The translations under genes and the position numbers were made by a program. The notes under the pieces are model-generated. The model saw nothing but the letters and a program-made list of their open reading frames with translations. It was not told the DNA's origin and searched no databases. Of a DNA stretch of 64,000 nucleotides, positions 52,200 to 63,649 are shown piece after piece (the first letter of the stretch is position 1; each line of letters starts with the position of its first letter). Source of the stretch: Agarophyton chilense (taxonomy: Eukaryota > Rhodophyta > Florideophyceae > Gracilariales > Gracilariaceae). The stretch lies in NCBI GenBank assembly GCA_030374765.1, contig JARGXX010000116.1:992001-1056000 (forward strand), written 5' to 3'.

Positions 52200-54700
52200 T
52201 ATTTGGATTCTAACCTTTGGTTACTTCCCAAACGGACCAGAAGTACAGAAGCAACCGCCATTATGGATGCAGAAACCACACCCAACCGACCCGACTTTAG
52301 GACTCCTACGGGAGGAAGAAGTGAGACTACAACGCCGGCGATATCGCCTGACCCTCAGGTTGATACCGTTCCCTACCGCAGGAGCACGACGAGCCAGCCG
52401 CAAGAAGTACTGACCATACTGGATAACCCTGAAAGGATTTGCCAAGAGCCCACGGTGGCAGCGCATTTACAAGAACGCATCACCAGGGCCACCTCTAGGC
52501 CCAAAACACCTCAAGGAGAAACCCCCCAGACCGAAGGAATTCGAGAAACCCTGCCCGCCGGTCTTGCCGACCTTCTCTGGACCCGTCTTCGTGAGCTCTG
52601 CTCAATCCACGTGGATTCCATTATGGACGTGTGACTTGCTACGGCGATCGCTGACCATGCAGATTACCTCATCGCGTAAATCGTCCCTAAGGTATTGGAG
52701 TCTGACTTATTCATAGACTCCCATCTACAGGCCGTTGATTCCGCTACGGACCGCAGGTCTACGAGAACGCCTCACGAGGGCCACCTCTAGGCCAGGGATA
52801 CCTCAAGGAGAAACCCACCCCCCAGACCGAAGGAATTCGAGAAAACCTGCCCGCAGGTCTTTCCGACCTTTTCTGGCTCCGTCTCCGTGAGCTCTGCTCA
52901 ATCCCCGTGGATTCCATTATGGACGTGCGATTCGTTACGGCGACCGCTAACCATACGGATTACTTCATCGCGCGAATCGTCCCTAAGGTATTGGAGTCTG
53001 GCTTATTCATAGACTCCCTCCTACAGGCTGTTCAAAGAGCCACCCGCCAGGCAGGCAATTTGGTCCCTAGGACCACCCCACCACATATTAACCGTCCGGT
53101 CTCCATATGGCAACCCCCGACCGAACCCCCAGGAGCGGCGGAATTATCCGCCCCTGGCCGTGAATACCATCAGGAAAAACCCATGGTGGGCCAATCTTGG
53201 AGCAGAAGAGAAGCTCCGCGTCTAGATGAGGGACAGGTTGCCCATCAGGAGAATCCAAGGGAGGGACAAGCGAGGTGCAGAAGAGAAGCTCCGCGTCTAG
53301 AAGAGAGCCCGCTGGCCCCACCCGACGGATTATATGAGGTACAGCGACCTCAGGGATCCATAGGGTCTGATAGAGGGATCGATCCTTTAGGTCCCCATTC
53401 CGCTGGAAAGAAAAGAAATAACCGCAGGAAAAACAAGAACAGAAGAAGCGAGAGAAAAGACCATTCGGACACGAGTGATCCCGAATCGGCCTTGACCGAA
53501 ACGATCTACTCGGAAGTAGATGAGGCTACCGTTCGAGGCCTCAGACCACTGAAAACCACAAAATAACTTTTCCTTAAGACTCTGGACTACCGGAATTACC
53601 AGCTGGCCGACAGGTCTGCGAAATATTCTGGTACGGTGGCTCGCAGAATCGCTAAATGGGCCAAACGGATGCAACTAACCATTACGGGCAAGTTCTTGGG
53701 TTTCGATCCCATTACTTTCCTTACGTTTCTCAGTTTGTTCCTTACGGCCTGCGATCAGAACTATATCCACGAGGGCGCCGCTCTGTACCTTTTCCAATTA
53801 TTCCTTACAGGACAGGGGCGTGACCGAGTGGTTTCGAAGATATCTGGCACAACTGACTTCGTGGATGTTCAAGACCGTTAGCTCCTCAGGTCATACCCTC
53901 AGGTGGTTCATTAACTCTTGGAAACGTACGCCAAGGATGACGTTATAATCGATGCCCACCAGGAAGTGATCTCCTTTAGGCAGAGCTCCAACATGATAGA
54001 ATCGTCTTTCGCAGACGACCTATGGAAGAAGACTTACCGATGTGGAAACGTGTTCTCCGAAGGACGGCTTAAACGTCACTTCATCACGGGATTGCTCCCT
54101 GCCATTCAAACACATGTGCGCAATTACCACACGGAAACCCCGCAATACTCCTTCCGAAGGCTCGTTACCTACCCTAAAAGACCTCCAGGCGCAACGCTGA
54201 TATAACCAGAGGACACGCAACTCTATTGCGTAAACCCAATCAAGCCCATTTGGTTAGCTCCACGCAGTAGGACATGGGTGCATCACTTCATTACTCCGAT
54301 TCGGGAGATGTCGTTGCTGTCAATTTCAGTGCTCTTCCTTCCGGGCCCCCACCATATACCTCCCAGGGAACTACAGCGACCACTGGACCACCCACACCCA
54401 AGTATTCTCCCTTTCCGTCCCGCAAGGACGTTTTTGTTCGTTCCCCAAGGGCTTGCTTCCTCTGCCTTTCCGTGACCCAACCTTGTGACTGTACGAGGTA
54501 CCTGCCTGAAGACGCACGCAAAAACCCTCCTTGCCCTAAGGCAAGAGAACTACCCGGTGCGGAGATCCGAAGGAATGTATAACAGGGCACAGCAACGAAC
54601 CAAAGGGACCCCTGGAAGCTTACGCTATGCCACGCCTCCGGATACTCTGATCAAAGCCGCACAGGTCCAGGCCACTGTAGATCCGACAGACGACCCCGTG
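52200..54700 (+). pseudogene. gag region of the second Gypsy fossil
   Basis: A charged leader is followed by a basic, Ser/Arg-rich stretch (about 53.4 kb) and a Gypsy-type gag core (FLGFDPITFLTFLSLF, then METYAKDDVIIDAHQEV). It is homologous in layout to the gag of the first fossil (compare FLETYATDEVIQEAY). Includes a tandem duplication of about 300 bp near the start. Broken. Confidence 0.75.
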
Positions 54701-54799
54701 GAAAAATCCTATCCTCAGGAAGAAACGGAAACTTCATCGGAAAACTCCTAGAGGGACGACTCAAGGCAAATCCTCCCTCTTTAAGTCCCTGCCTGAACC

Positions 54800-57700
54800 A
54801 ATTGGATGGTCATGAGCCAAAGAGCTCCTCATCTCTCAATACAAACCATCCACAATGGACCACTTACGATGAACCACGACTAGAACACAGTGACGACCGC
54901 GTCTGTACCCTCAGGAAAGATGATTACAAAGTTCAATTAACCGCGGGACTTCGTTCCAACAACTCTCGAGTGACCACAGCCGTATTAGAGACAGGCACTG
55001 GTCCCAAATTGGTCCATCCTAAGCTACTCTCACGGGGGTGGGAAGATTTCGTTCAGGCAAGGAAGATCCGAAGGATTACCGATACATCACGTAGACCCAT
55101 GGAAACTAAAGTGATATTAACACTTTACCTCCAGGTAAGACAATTCAAAGTCCGCACGTGGTTTCCTTGTACGTTTTAACTTGGGCGCTTAGCCAATCCT
55201 AGAGACCTCCTTTATCGACCTATACATTAAGATTTATCCAGGCCTTAAGAAAGTCGCGTTATACCGCGCTCCTTCCATCCCCATAACTGGATCCGCCCCA
55301 GGGCCAGAAGCTAACGGCAAACGAGCAGTTGTCTCCGAAAACACTAAGTCCTATAAGGTTGACCTGTCAAAGGCCATTACGATTCCCCCGATGACCCAAA
55401 TCGCTGTATCGGTCCATTCCCAGTCTTCAGGTCTCGTATCGATTCAGAACCACCCGAAAACGGTTCTGAAGCACCTTACCTTACTGGGCAATGGAGTAAT
55501 GGATATCTACCCTAACATGTCCTTTTTGGTCACACTCACCAACTTCCGAGATAAACCCGTGCGGTTACCTGAAGGTAGTGTGACTGGTATAAGTCTACCC
55601 GCGCCCGTGGCTATTATGGAGGCCAAAATGGATAACCGTGTGACGCCAACTCCCGACAAGGATGTCGACTCTTTGGAGGGGACGGTCGCCATCGGCGCAG
55701 ATTTCAAATCCTATAGGCCACAGGTCCTTGATGTTCTCAGGGTATACCAGGGCGTATGGTCAGGTAGATTGGGCACAATCAGAGCCACTACCTACGGCAT
55801 TGACCTTCAGGATGATGCTAGACCACAGTTCCAGCACACATACCCTACCCGCCTTAAAGGTAAGGGAATTGTCGCCAACCAGATGGACAAGATGCTCAAA
55901 GCTGAAGTCATAGAGCCGGCGCCTCCAAACCGATCCGAATGGGCAAGTCCCCTTGTGCTCGTGGCGAAGAAAGGTGGCTCTTTCAGGTTCTGTGTCGACT
56001 ACAGGAAGCTGAACACAGTAACCAAGAGGCTCTCATACCCGATACTCCGCATGGACGACTGTCTGGATTCCTTAGGCGAACTTTTCCAATGGTCATGCGA
56101 CAGCTTGAAGCTCTCGCATGACCCTTGGTTTGAGGAATGTCTCAGCCACTTTCCAACGGGTAATGGATAGTTTACTGTCCAGAGGCAAATGTAAGTTCGC
56201 CCAGGTCTATTTGTATGACGTTATATTCTTCTCACGGACCATAAAAGAACACCTTCTCCACGTGAAGAAGGAGCTAAAAACCCTACAGGACTCCGGAGAA
56301 ATACTCAAACTCCGAAAATGCGCCTTCTTTCAGGTCTTGGTGGACTATCTCTGTCAAATCGTCCTTCCAGGAAACCTGAAGGTAGCCACACGGACCACGA
56401 CTGCGATTCGTCATGGCAAGCCTGCTAGGACCCACACGGAACTACGATCCTTTGTGGGCTTGGGCAACGTTTACCGACGGTTCTTCCTAGGGATTGCCAA
56501 GATCTCGGCCTTTGTCAACGCGATTCTGAAGAAGGGAACACCTTCGGAGTTTGAAGCCCTTACCGACGACCGGTACGAGGCATTTCAATCCCTAAAAGAC
56601 AAATTGCTGAACCCACCCATATTGGCTTTACCAAAACCCTATAGGCCTTATGCCCTGGACAGAGACGCCTCTGATGTCCAAGTGGGATGTGCACTGCTAC
56701 AGGAAAAGCAGTCACCGAAGGACTATCGACGTATTGGCTACTGGAGCAGAACGCTCACCAGCGCGAAGCGAAACTACAGTACGACCGAAAAAGAATGTCC
56801 AGCCATCGTATGGTCCGTATTGATACTCCTTCCGTACCTCGAGGGAACCAGGTTTACCATTAGAACAGACCATGACTCACTCTGCTGGTTACTCAATATG
56901 ACCGATGCATCAAGTCGCCTCGCTAGGTGGCGCCTCAGGCTTTTCAAATATGACTACGAGATAACCTATAGGCCAGGAATCAAGCACCACGAAGCAGATG
57001 CCCTCTCGCGATTCATTACCGACGTAACTGATGACACTCCATTGGACAACCTAATTCTTACCCCCTTTACAGACGATGGACCACAGGAATATACGGAAAC
57101 AGATGACCTTATGGGTAAGGTGCGATTGGAGGATCCTGAGGTTAAGAGGAACGAAGTATACATATTGAACTGGGAGACAGTACCGCCCAATTCGGAACCA
57201 TCTCAGGTTAATGCGATAGTCCCGAAGGAAAAAGAGTTCCTCCCTATAACTATTGAGGAACTCCTACAGGCGCAGGTCGAAGACGGGTACTGCAAGGAAA
57301 CAGTACAATTTGAAGGAACCTCAGGATGCTTGTTCGACTATAACCGATTTGGACTACTATGTCGCCGTTCACCGCTGGATGGCGCACTCCAACAGGTAAT
57401 ACCAACTTCGCTAAGGACGCAATTCCTATACCTCGCCCATCTCTTCCGCTTGGCTGGTCACCCTGGAGGCCGACAATTGTACCAGACTCTAAGGAAGTAC
57501 TTCTACTGGCCACTAATGGCGCAGGACCTATGGCAAACCACACGGAACTGTGCATCGTGCGCACAGATCCGAGGGTCTCGTGCCAACCATCAGGCCAAAT
57601 TGAAGCTCTTCCCCGCTGCAGGTCCAATAGAATTTGTCGCAATGGATATACTTGGGCCTCTGCCTAAGTCGTCTCATGGTAAATGGTTTGTTTTGATTAT

Positions 57701-58350
57701 AACCGATAGGTTTACCAAACTTACCCGAGCCCTACCCCTAGAGAAGACAAAGGCCACGAAAGGCGCCACGGCCTTTCTATCCCACTGTGTACACCCATAT
57801 GGCACGCCACTGTACATCCTTACGAATAACGGCAGCCAGTTTGTATCCAAATTCTTCTCACACGTTTGTGCTCCCTCAGGAATCAAACATGTGACCACCA
57901 CGGCGTACCACTCGCAAACCGATGGCCAAGCCGAACGCCTCAGCCGAACCCATCCGGACCGAATGTCACACTACGTATCGGAGCACTAATTGGACTGGGA
58001 CGACTACGTTCAGCCACTGGTTTATGCCTACAACACGCCAGTGCACGCTTCCACGGAGACAACACTGTTCGACTTAACGCTAACGAGAGGGCCGCCGCCG
58101 ATAGCTGTTGACCTTCAAGAGTCTATCATACCTCAGGACATAACCGAAGGAATGACTCCGACCCAGGTAAAGCGCTACTCGCGCCAACGCATCGACCGCA
58201 TTATCCAATCGGTCAGAACAGTACTAACCAAAACTCGACGGCGCTACAAGATCAATTTCGACAAAGCCGTTTGGGACACACCGACCTATTGGGAAAGGAG
58301 ATCTGGTTTACCCGGACCGGCCACCGAAGGACAGTGAGAAACTTGAGCAC
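54800..58350 (+). pseudogene. pol region of the second Gypsy fossil
   Basis: A protease-like segment (LETGTGPKLV, about 55.0 kb); RT with FCVDYRKLN (about 56.0 kb) and a degenerate active-site block (about 56.2 kb); RNase H with YALDRDASD and YSTTEKEC; and integrase with an H-H-C-C finger (HLFRLAGH...CASC) and core blocks AMDILGP and AYHSQTDGQAE (about 57.4-57.9 kb). Same Ty3/Gypsy order as the first fossil. Broken. Confidence 0.88.
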
Positions 58351-58699
58351 ACTACGCGGAAGCTCCTACCCTTATCTACGAGACCATACAATGTCCTGAA
58401 GGCCAATGAAAACACCATCACGTTGCTAATCGACGGCCTACAGGACACCCTGTCTATTGACCTCGTGGCAAGAGCTCCCAGTTCCTCCGGGCCACCAAAG
58501 ACCCAGCCCCCTGACCCAACGGAATCACCACGACCTCAGGTCGACGCTCGAGTCTCCACACCCCCTAAGGCAGTTCCTGCGGACTCGACTAGCCCCACGG
58601 ACCCGATTCTTAACGCCAACTACTATGAATCATCTCTCCCAACTTACTCCGATGGATTCACCTCTCTGGAACACACTCTCATTCCAAAGAATGAACATT

Positions 58700-58970
58700 A
58701 ACCGGAATATTTGATTGAGCGCATCATCTCCGCATTTCGGGGAGAAAATAGAACTATGCGATATCGCGTCCGTTGCTTCGGCTACGCACCTGAGAAAGAC
58801 ACTTGCCAAGAGCCTCAAACCATTCCGGCTGATTTTATCACCTGCTATTGGCGCAGAATCAGCCACACGGAGCACGCCCTTCAGAAGGGAGCCACCATTC
58901 AACCATTGGTCCGAATAATCCCAAGACGCCTCCCAAACCGCCTCCCGACACGACAATTCGCCAGAACATG
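58700..58970 (+). pseudogene. Chromodomain-like segment of the second Gypsy fossil
   Basis: Contains YRVRCFGYAPEKDTCQEP followed by ITCYWRR, parallel to KWYGWGPERDTLEP and RVRYWRR in the first fossil. Confidence 0.65.
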
Positions 58971-59399
58971 ACGGTTCGTCGTAGCTTCCGCATCAGGGAA
59001 CAACGTCAGTATCTCAGAGACATCTGAAGAAGACCCGAGACGCTCTCAAGATTAGACGCCGTCCCGGGGGATCTTCGTTTGAGATACAAGAACGACCTTT
59101 GGAACGCACATGCATAATTCATTTGACATCCAACAGAAGTAGAACAGCCCTTTACATGACCTCAAAGTTCGCGGATGCGCTCTGAACACCAACAAGACGC
59201 ACTGGTGCGGAGCAGGAGTAACTCTGTCGTCCTCATAAGAATCTACAGGAGCGAAATCGGGACTAGGGTCAGTCGAGGAGCCAACTGGACCACCAGAGCC
59301 GGCCCCAGCGAGCCGAGCACGCTTCTTCGGCGGAGATTCATCTGAGGAACTATTGGCACCATCGGAAGCCTCCCGTTCACTTAAATTGAGACCCTACCG

Positions 59400-61100
59400 G
59401 GCATCCTAGTCGGCAATAACCCTCTCGGACATCGCCTGCGCATTCTGCTGCCGGATATTGACCATGGCGGTCTTCAGGTCCTGACGTTGTTGTACAACCG
59501 CAGCGTAGCGAGCCGAGCAACGCGCCCAGGAGCAGGCTTCCCTCAGGACTGTCGCAATGTCCATCAAGGCCGTAATACCAACGGGACTGCAGACATGACG
59601 GATATCCGCGGCTGCATCCTTAACCGAAGCAGGCAAGTTTGGCAATGGAGAGGACGTAGCGATGTCGACGCTCCCAGTGGACGCTTGAGCAAGTGCCTCT
59701 CCTACAGGTCTTTCGGCTTCGACAGTAATCTCGCCAGGAGGGATGTTCACTTGGGCGACGGGCGGTTCATACGAGACCTCATCCTGAGGAGCAGCACCCG
59801 AAGGAGCTGGAGGGGGGAAAGCGGTTGGCAACACAATAGCGGACTCGACCGGAGGATTAACGCCCTCTACAGGTAGGACGAAGGAATCTTCACCGAAGAA
59901 TTTTCCGTCGGACAGACCTGCAGGAATCAACGGCGTGGCTTCCACATCAGACTCGAACCACAGAGAATCGAAACCAATGGCCGTCGGATAATATTACAGC
60001 ACATGACGCCTTGCAATGTCCGACGGTTGATTCCTCAACGGCTTGACGGGAGAGGCACGAGCGTCGTCCCGACCCTGCGGATGCAACGTAATCGGCGTGA
60101 ATGAGTCCGTATCCAATTCATACCAAAGGAACCCGGGATACTTGCCCCACTCGACCTGTACGACATGATCCAAAAGAGCCTCGGTCTCTTCGACGTCGAA
60201 CTGGGTCCCACGGACAATTTCCTGAATGCCCAGGTTCCTTAGTAAACTGATCATGATGTCCGGGAGCAGTACTAGGCGACTTGGAGGACCGGGTATGTTC
60301 TCATCGTACCACACCCTCCAATCCTCCGAACGGACATTACCACGGATTCCGTACTTCTCGGTATCCAGGAAGGTTATGAGCGACATCACGCCGAGCTCGA
60401 AGAAGAATACCTGCCAGGACAACGAATACATTCGGTCATTGTCGTCACCCATGAGTTGAGACGAATGGTACGCCACCACGGACGGCGTGGGTACCAAAAG
60501 GAGCAGCGAGACACGCCAGTACATAACCCTATGGTTCTCATCCGCCCTGGCAAAGACAGATATAACTGAAGACGCATGGCGCCGCCCATGTCGTGAAACT
60601 CCACCTGGTGCCAGCAGAAGAAGAACTCCAGGGATTGACGTAAATCCCCATCCGGCTCGAGCATTTCGTTCCAACAGACCCTATTGGACATTCAGAACAG
60701 GCGGTCATACGGCGGTTGAAAGCATATGAGCGCCAAGAGGTTGTGACCCGCCAGAAGAAATCGCACATGAGGCGAGATGAAGTCCGTGTATAGGTCAGAA
60801 AGGAATTTGTTCACCCTGAACTGGTACTCGGCTTCCTCCTCGCAGCGGACGTACGGCATGTCCGCTTGAATGAAGGTGCGACACCGCGTCGCCGAACGCG
60901 GATCCACAGAACAATGTAACTACCGTTTGTACCACGAGACGCTGCGCGCGTTCTTACTGCCCCTCCGGAAATCAGGTATCGTCGTGAACCTTCGGGCGTC
61001 GAGAAACATATGGCAGAACCTTTGGTATTGTTCGACAGAGGACGGAAGAATGGCATGATGCCCTGCCCGGGGGTATCGTCCGATGGTATGGTCATAGCGG
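59400..61100 (-). other. Antisense ORF region of the second Gypsy fossil
   Basis: Minus-strand frames opposite to gag-pol, between the chromodomain and the 3' LTR; the best lies at 59,994-60,674. It shares spaced similarity with the plus-strand antisense ORF of the first fossil: VPTPSVVAYHSSQ versus VPNPPVLAYFGSQ, then an FFELGVMSLI segment in place of ALSEWTVLVAI, an EKYGI versus AARYGI block, and a later IVRGT versus IVEGT. The product is unknown. Broken. Confidence 0.55.
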
Positions 61101-61688
61101 TCCCGGGGACTTTCGTAGGTCACTTGGTATCCCGAGGAGTTCCCCGCTTAGTTGTTCGAAGCCATGGTGCCGCAAATTACAGGTTGGTTCACCGGAAAGT
61201 GGATAAGAAAGCAGTCGGAATCGACATAGTCCGGAGGGAGAATAGCGTACCCAACAGTTTTATAAGGCGAGTTCGGCATCGCGCGCGACCAATAGAAAAG
61301 TACCACGATGGGAAGACGAGTGACGGAATTGACCCGAGCGGACTGACAGGGGTGAACCACGGTAGACGAAGCGCGAAGGGTCGCTTAAGGAAGAACGGAG
61401 ACTAAGGAATAAGCCAATGTACCGTCCCAGCAACGCGACTTGAGGAGTGCGCCGGCGATGCACCTATGGTCAGCGCTCACGGCACGTGGGAGTTTCAATC
61501 CTTAGGCAAAATAATTTCCCTTCGGTGCCAATGGTCAGCTCACGTTTCCGGCATCCTTGCAGGCAGTGACGACGCTACGTATCGTCGCGCCCGAAGGTAC
61601 TGGGAGCAACGAAGTGCTCGCGTCCTCTGGGTCAAGCATGAGGCCATCTGGACTTCGCCGTTGCGGCCCAATCCTAAGGAGGGAGATG

Positions 61689-62131
61689 TGTGAAGGAGCG
61701 ATGAGAATGGCTGAGCCTTGTATGCCACCGGGCCCCGAAGGATCTTACGGACGCCACGTGGACGGGTTGTCCTCAGGTGGACTCATGTAGATTATTAATT
61801 TATTTTAATTATTGTAATAGATTAGCATTACAGGTCCATGGAGATCCCAGCGCCTCGCCAGTACTATTTATTTGGATCGAGTGACGTTTCTCCCTTAGAG
61901 TAAGGTAGGCACCGTTAGGATACTAAATATCTTTGGTATATTAGTTCCAACGTTTGTTCTTCAAGCCATCGTTTCCGTAGCTCTAACCTGTAGGACTACG
62001 CAGCGAACGCCAGCCAATTGCACCAAGTAATCTTGGAGTGCCGCCGGCAAGGATTTGGACCGTAGGACCTGCGCTACCACGCTACCTCCGGTCGAGACCC
62101 GTACACTGACTCAACCCTTCATTGAGTTACA
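61689..62131 (+). repeat. 3' LTR of the second Gypsy fossil
   Basis: 443 bp, starting TGTGAAGGAGCGATGA and ending GAGTTACA. Preceded by a purine-rich tract. Confidence 0.93.
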
Positions 62132-62146
62132 GGAAGGTAACTTACT

Positions 62147-62198
62147 AGCCGAAAAAGTTGATTGCAGCGCATCGATTCGTTCTTTCTTCCTGGAAAAC
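62147..62198 (-). repeat. Inverted copy of the MULE transposase 3' end
   Basis: 52 bp that match 51,633-51,685 in reverse with about five differences. The two arms flank the Gypsy insertion, so before insertion they formed a hairpin-like inverted repeat with a loop of about 20 bp just after the transposase stop. Confidence 0.8.
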
Positions 62199-62308
62199 AA
62201 TTGAATGGCTCTCAATCAAAGAGACTGACTCTACCTTCTCAATCTGATATAAAACGTGCGCAAGTGAGAGCAATAGACATAATAGAAAGCGTACAATATA
62301 GGTAAACT

Positions 62309-62570
62309 ACACAATAAAGAAGTGAAGCAGCTTGTGACCTTTGTAAATATACCAAGTTCAAAGAAAGGCCTAACGTAAACGCTCAAGAACAACTGCGAAT
62401 CTGTTATGTCGCTCGCGCATCTGTTTTGTAGCTCAAAAAGTACCTACACAATAAAGAAATGAATCAGCTTGAGGTCTTTGTAAATCTACCACGTCCAAAG
62501 AAAGAGATTCTTTGAGTTCTAAAGAACACCTTCGCATCTGTTTTATCGCTCAAAAAGTCCACGCATACGA
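62309..62570. repeat. Tandem repeat of about 135 bp, two copies, in the MULE subterminal region
   Basis: CACAATAAAGAA...CAGCTTG...TTTGTAAAT...ACCA recurs from about 62,310 and 62,446, and CGCATCTGTTTT...GCTCAAAAAGT recurs from about 62,412 and 62,535. Subterminal repeats of this kind are common in MULEs and may bind transposase. Confidence 0.7.
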
Positions 62571-62700
62571 CTAAAGCCATGAAGAGTGGGATGGAGGTGA
62601 GCTGAGAAGCAAAACTTTCTGCTCAATTATCTCGACGTAATAACTGCTCCAGCTTGCTAGTCATCTTTGCATCTCAGGTTCAAATGTCGCGCCCTTTTTC

Positions 62701-62983
62701 TCATCGACATCCTCAGGACTTGGCGCGAGGAGATTTGGGGAAAGAGGGCGCGAGTTGCGGCCGGCTAGCGCATTGGACGAGAAGTGAGAGAGGACGATAT
62801 GGACGATGTGTGAATGGCCTGATACGCATATGCGCAAAGAGTGCCATGCGAGCTCAGAGAGCACACTCCAAATTGGGGGCCACGACGCATTGTACAGTAC
62901 CTGAAATGCGGCCTGAATTTTAATTTATCTACATCAAATCTATTTCATACATACCAGACGTCTTGTATTTTGGGCTTTTGCCC
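62701..62983 (-). repeat. MULE right terminal inverted repeat (283 bp)
   Basis: Inverted match to the left TIR, ending GGGCTTTTGCCC and followed directly by GAAATTA. Confidence 0.92.
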
Positions 62984-63229
62984 GAAATTAGGGACGGCGG
63001 CGGGCGATCCAATCAGCGTAATCGAATTCCCAATTGTTATACGCGTCGAGAACTGCAAGCTGTTCTTGACAAGCTTACTACAGTGGCTGAATTTGAAATA
63101 GCCGTTATTAACGAAGCATTTCTTCCTTATGGTTTAGACTCTTATTTCCAGCGAATTGGTTATTCTAAAATAAGGGCTAAAATCGGAATTGCTTTGTTTG
63201 TTGTCACACGTATCCTGCCGTTTACTTGA
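62984..63229 (+). pseudogene. Coding frame interrupted by the MULE (right part)
   Basis: From the GAAATTA duplication a plus-strand frame runs to a stop at 63,229 (RRELQAVLDKLTTVAEFEIAV..., VVTRILPFT). The frame is in register with the left-flank frame ending at 45,932, so the MULE appears to have landed in a coding exon. The family is not recognised. Confidence 0.5.
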
Positions 63230-63240
63230 GGTGCATTCTG

Positions 63241-63280
63241 AGGAGGCGGAGGCGGAGGCGGAGGTGAAGGCGAAGGCCAT
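63241..63280 (+). repeat. GGAGGC hexanucleotide microsatellite
   Basis: About six imperfect copies of a GGAGGC/GGAGGT/GAAGGC unit. Confidence 0.8.
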
Positions 63281-63331
63281 CACACCCTGAAGCGCATCAA
63301 AAATGGATCTCATGCTGGCCATGCTTTTGCA

Positions 63332-63636
63332 TCAACAGATGACACAAACTGCCTTGAATACAGACATGCTGGTGCAACAGGGCTTCGCTACTTCATGAAA
63401 GGCAACTGTTTTCACGTATGCATGCATCTGGGCGTCATAAACACGACGCATGTTTTGTTGTTGTCGCAAGTAAATGGATGCGTTTTGCATATTTGATGTA
63501 TGAGCTCGGATAAGGCTGACGAAATGCACCAATTGCTTCCATGGACATTGGCCCAGCTGTTGAGGTGTGATGCTCTTTCCAACAGCCGCTTCCATTTGCG
63601 CAATGAGAAGGTAATATGCCGGCGCAGGTCCTGGCA
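63332..63636 (-). CDS. Hypothetical exon-like minus-strand ORF
   Basis: About 100 codons with natural composition (PAYYLLIAQMEAAVGKSITPQQLGQ..., LRQQQNMRRVYDAQMHAYV), preceded by a CTGCCAG acceptor-like site and lacking its own ATG. I do not recognise the family. It could be an internal exon of a host gene or part of another DNA element. Confidence 0.3.
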
Positions 63637-63649
63637 GTACAAACAAAAG

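Larger units (their letters stand above)
51692..62131 (+). mobile_element. Second Ty3/Gypsy chromodomain LTR fossil, nested in the MULE
   Basis: 10.4 kb on the plus strand with LTRs of 447 and 443 bp. The parts in order are: 5' LTR; TGGTCTCC primer-site-like sequence three bases inside it; gag (about 52.2-54.6 kb, with a tandem duplication of about 300 bp near 52.4-53.0 kb); protease; RT; RNase H; integrase; chromodomain (about 58.7 kb); a region with an antisense ORF; a polypurine tract (AAGGAGGGAGATG); and the 3' LTR. The LTRs are only about 85% identical by eye, so this copy is clearly older than the first fossil. No clean target duplication is visible. Broken, with many interruptions. Confidence 0.9.
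45933..62983 (+). mobile_element. Mutator-like element (MULE) with Ulp1 cargo, split by a nested Gypsy fossil
   Basis: 17.05 kb including the 10.4-kb Gypsy insertion, so about 6.6 kb of its own. Long terminal inverted repeats of 283 bp each (45,933-46,215 and 62,701-62,983) begin GGGCAA, are roughly 90% identical by eye, and are flanked by GAAATTA duplications (45,926-45,932 and 62,984-62,990). The duplication could reach 10 bp if the terminal GGG is target sequence, which would suit the 8-11 bp usual for MULEs. Cargo left to right: Ulp1-like peptidase remnant, two FAR1/WRKY-GCM1-like zinc-finger ORFs, and a transposase core with a SWIM-like finger. The reading frames are shifted relative to one another and the Ulp1 part is decayed, so autonomous activity is unlikely. 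Confidence 0.88.

Noticed and set aside
51692-62131. Target-site duplication for the second Gypsy fossil
   Set aside because: GAAAC before and GGAAG after do not match; the flanks instead form an inverted repeat.
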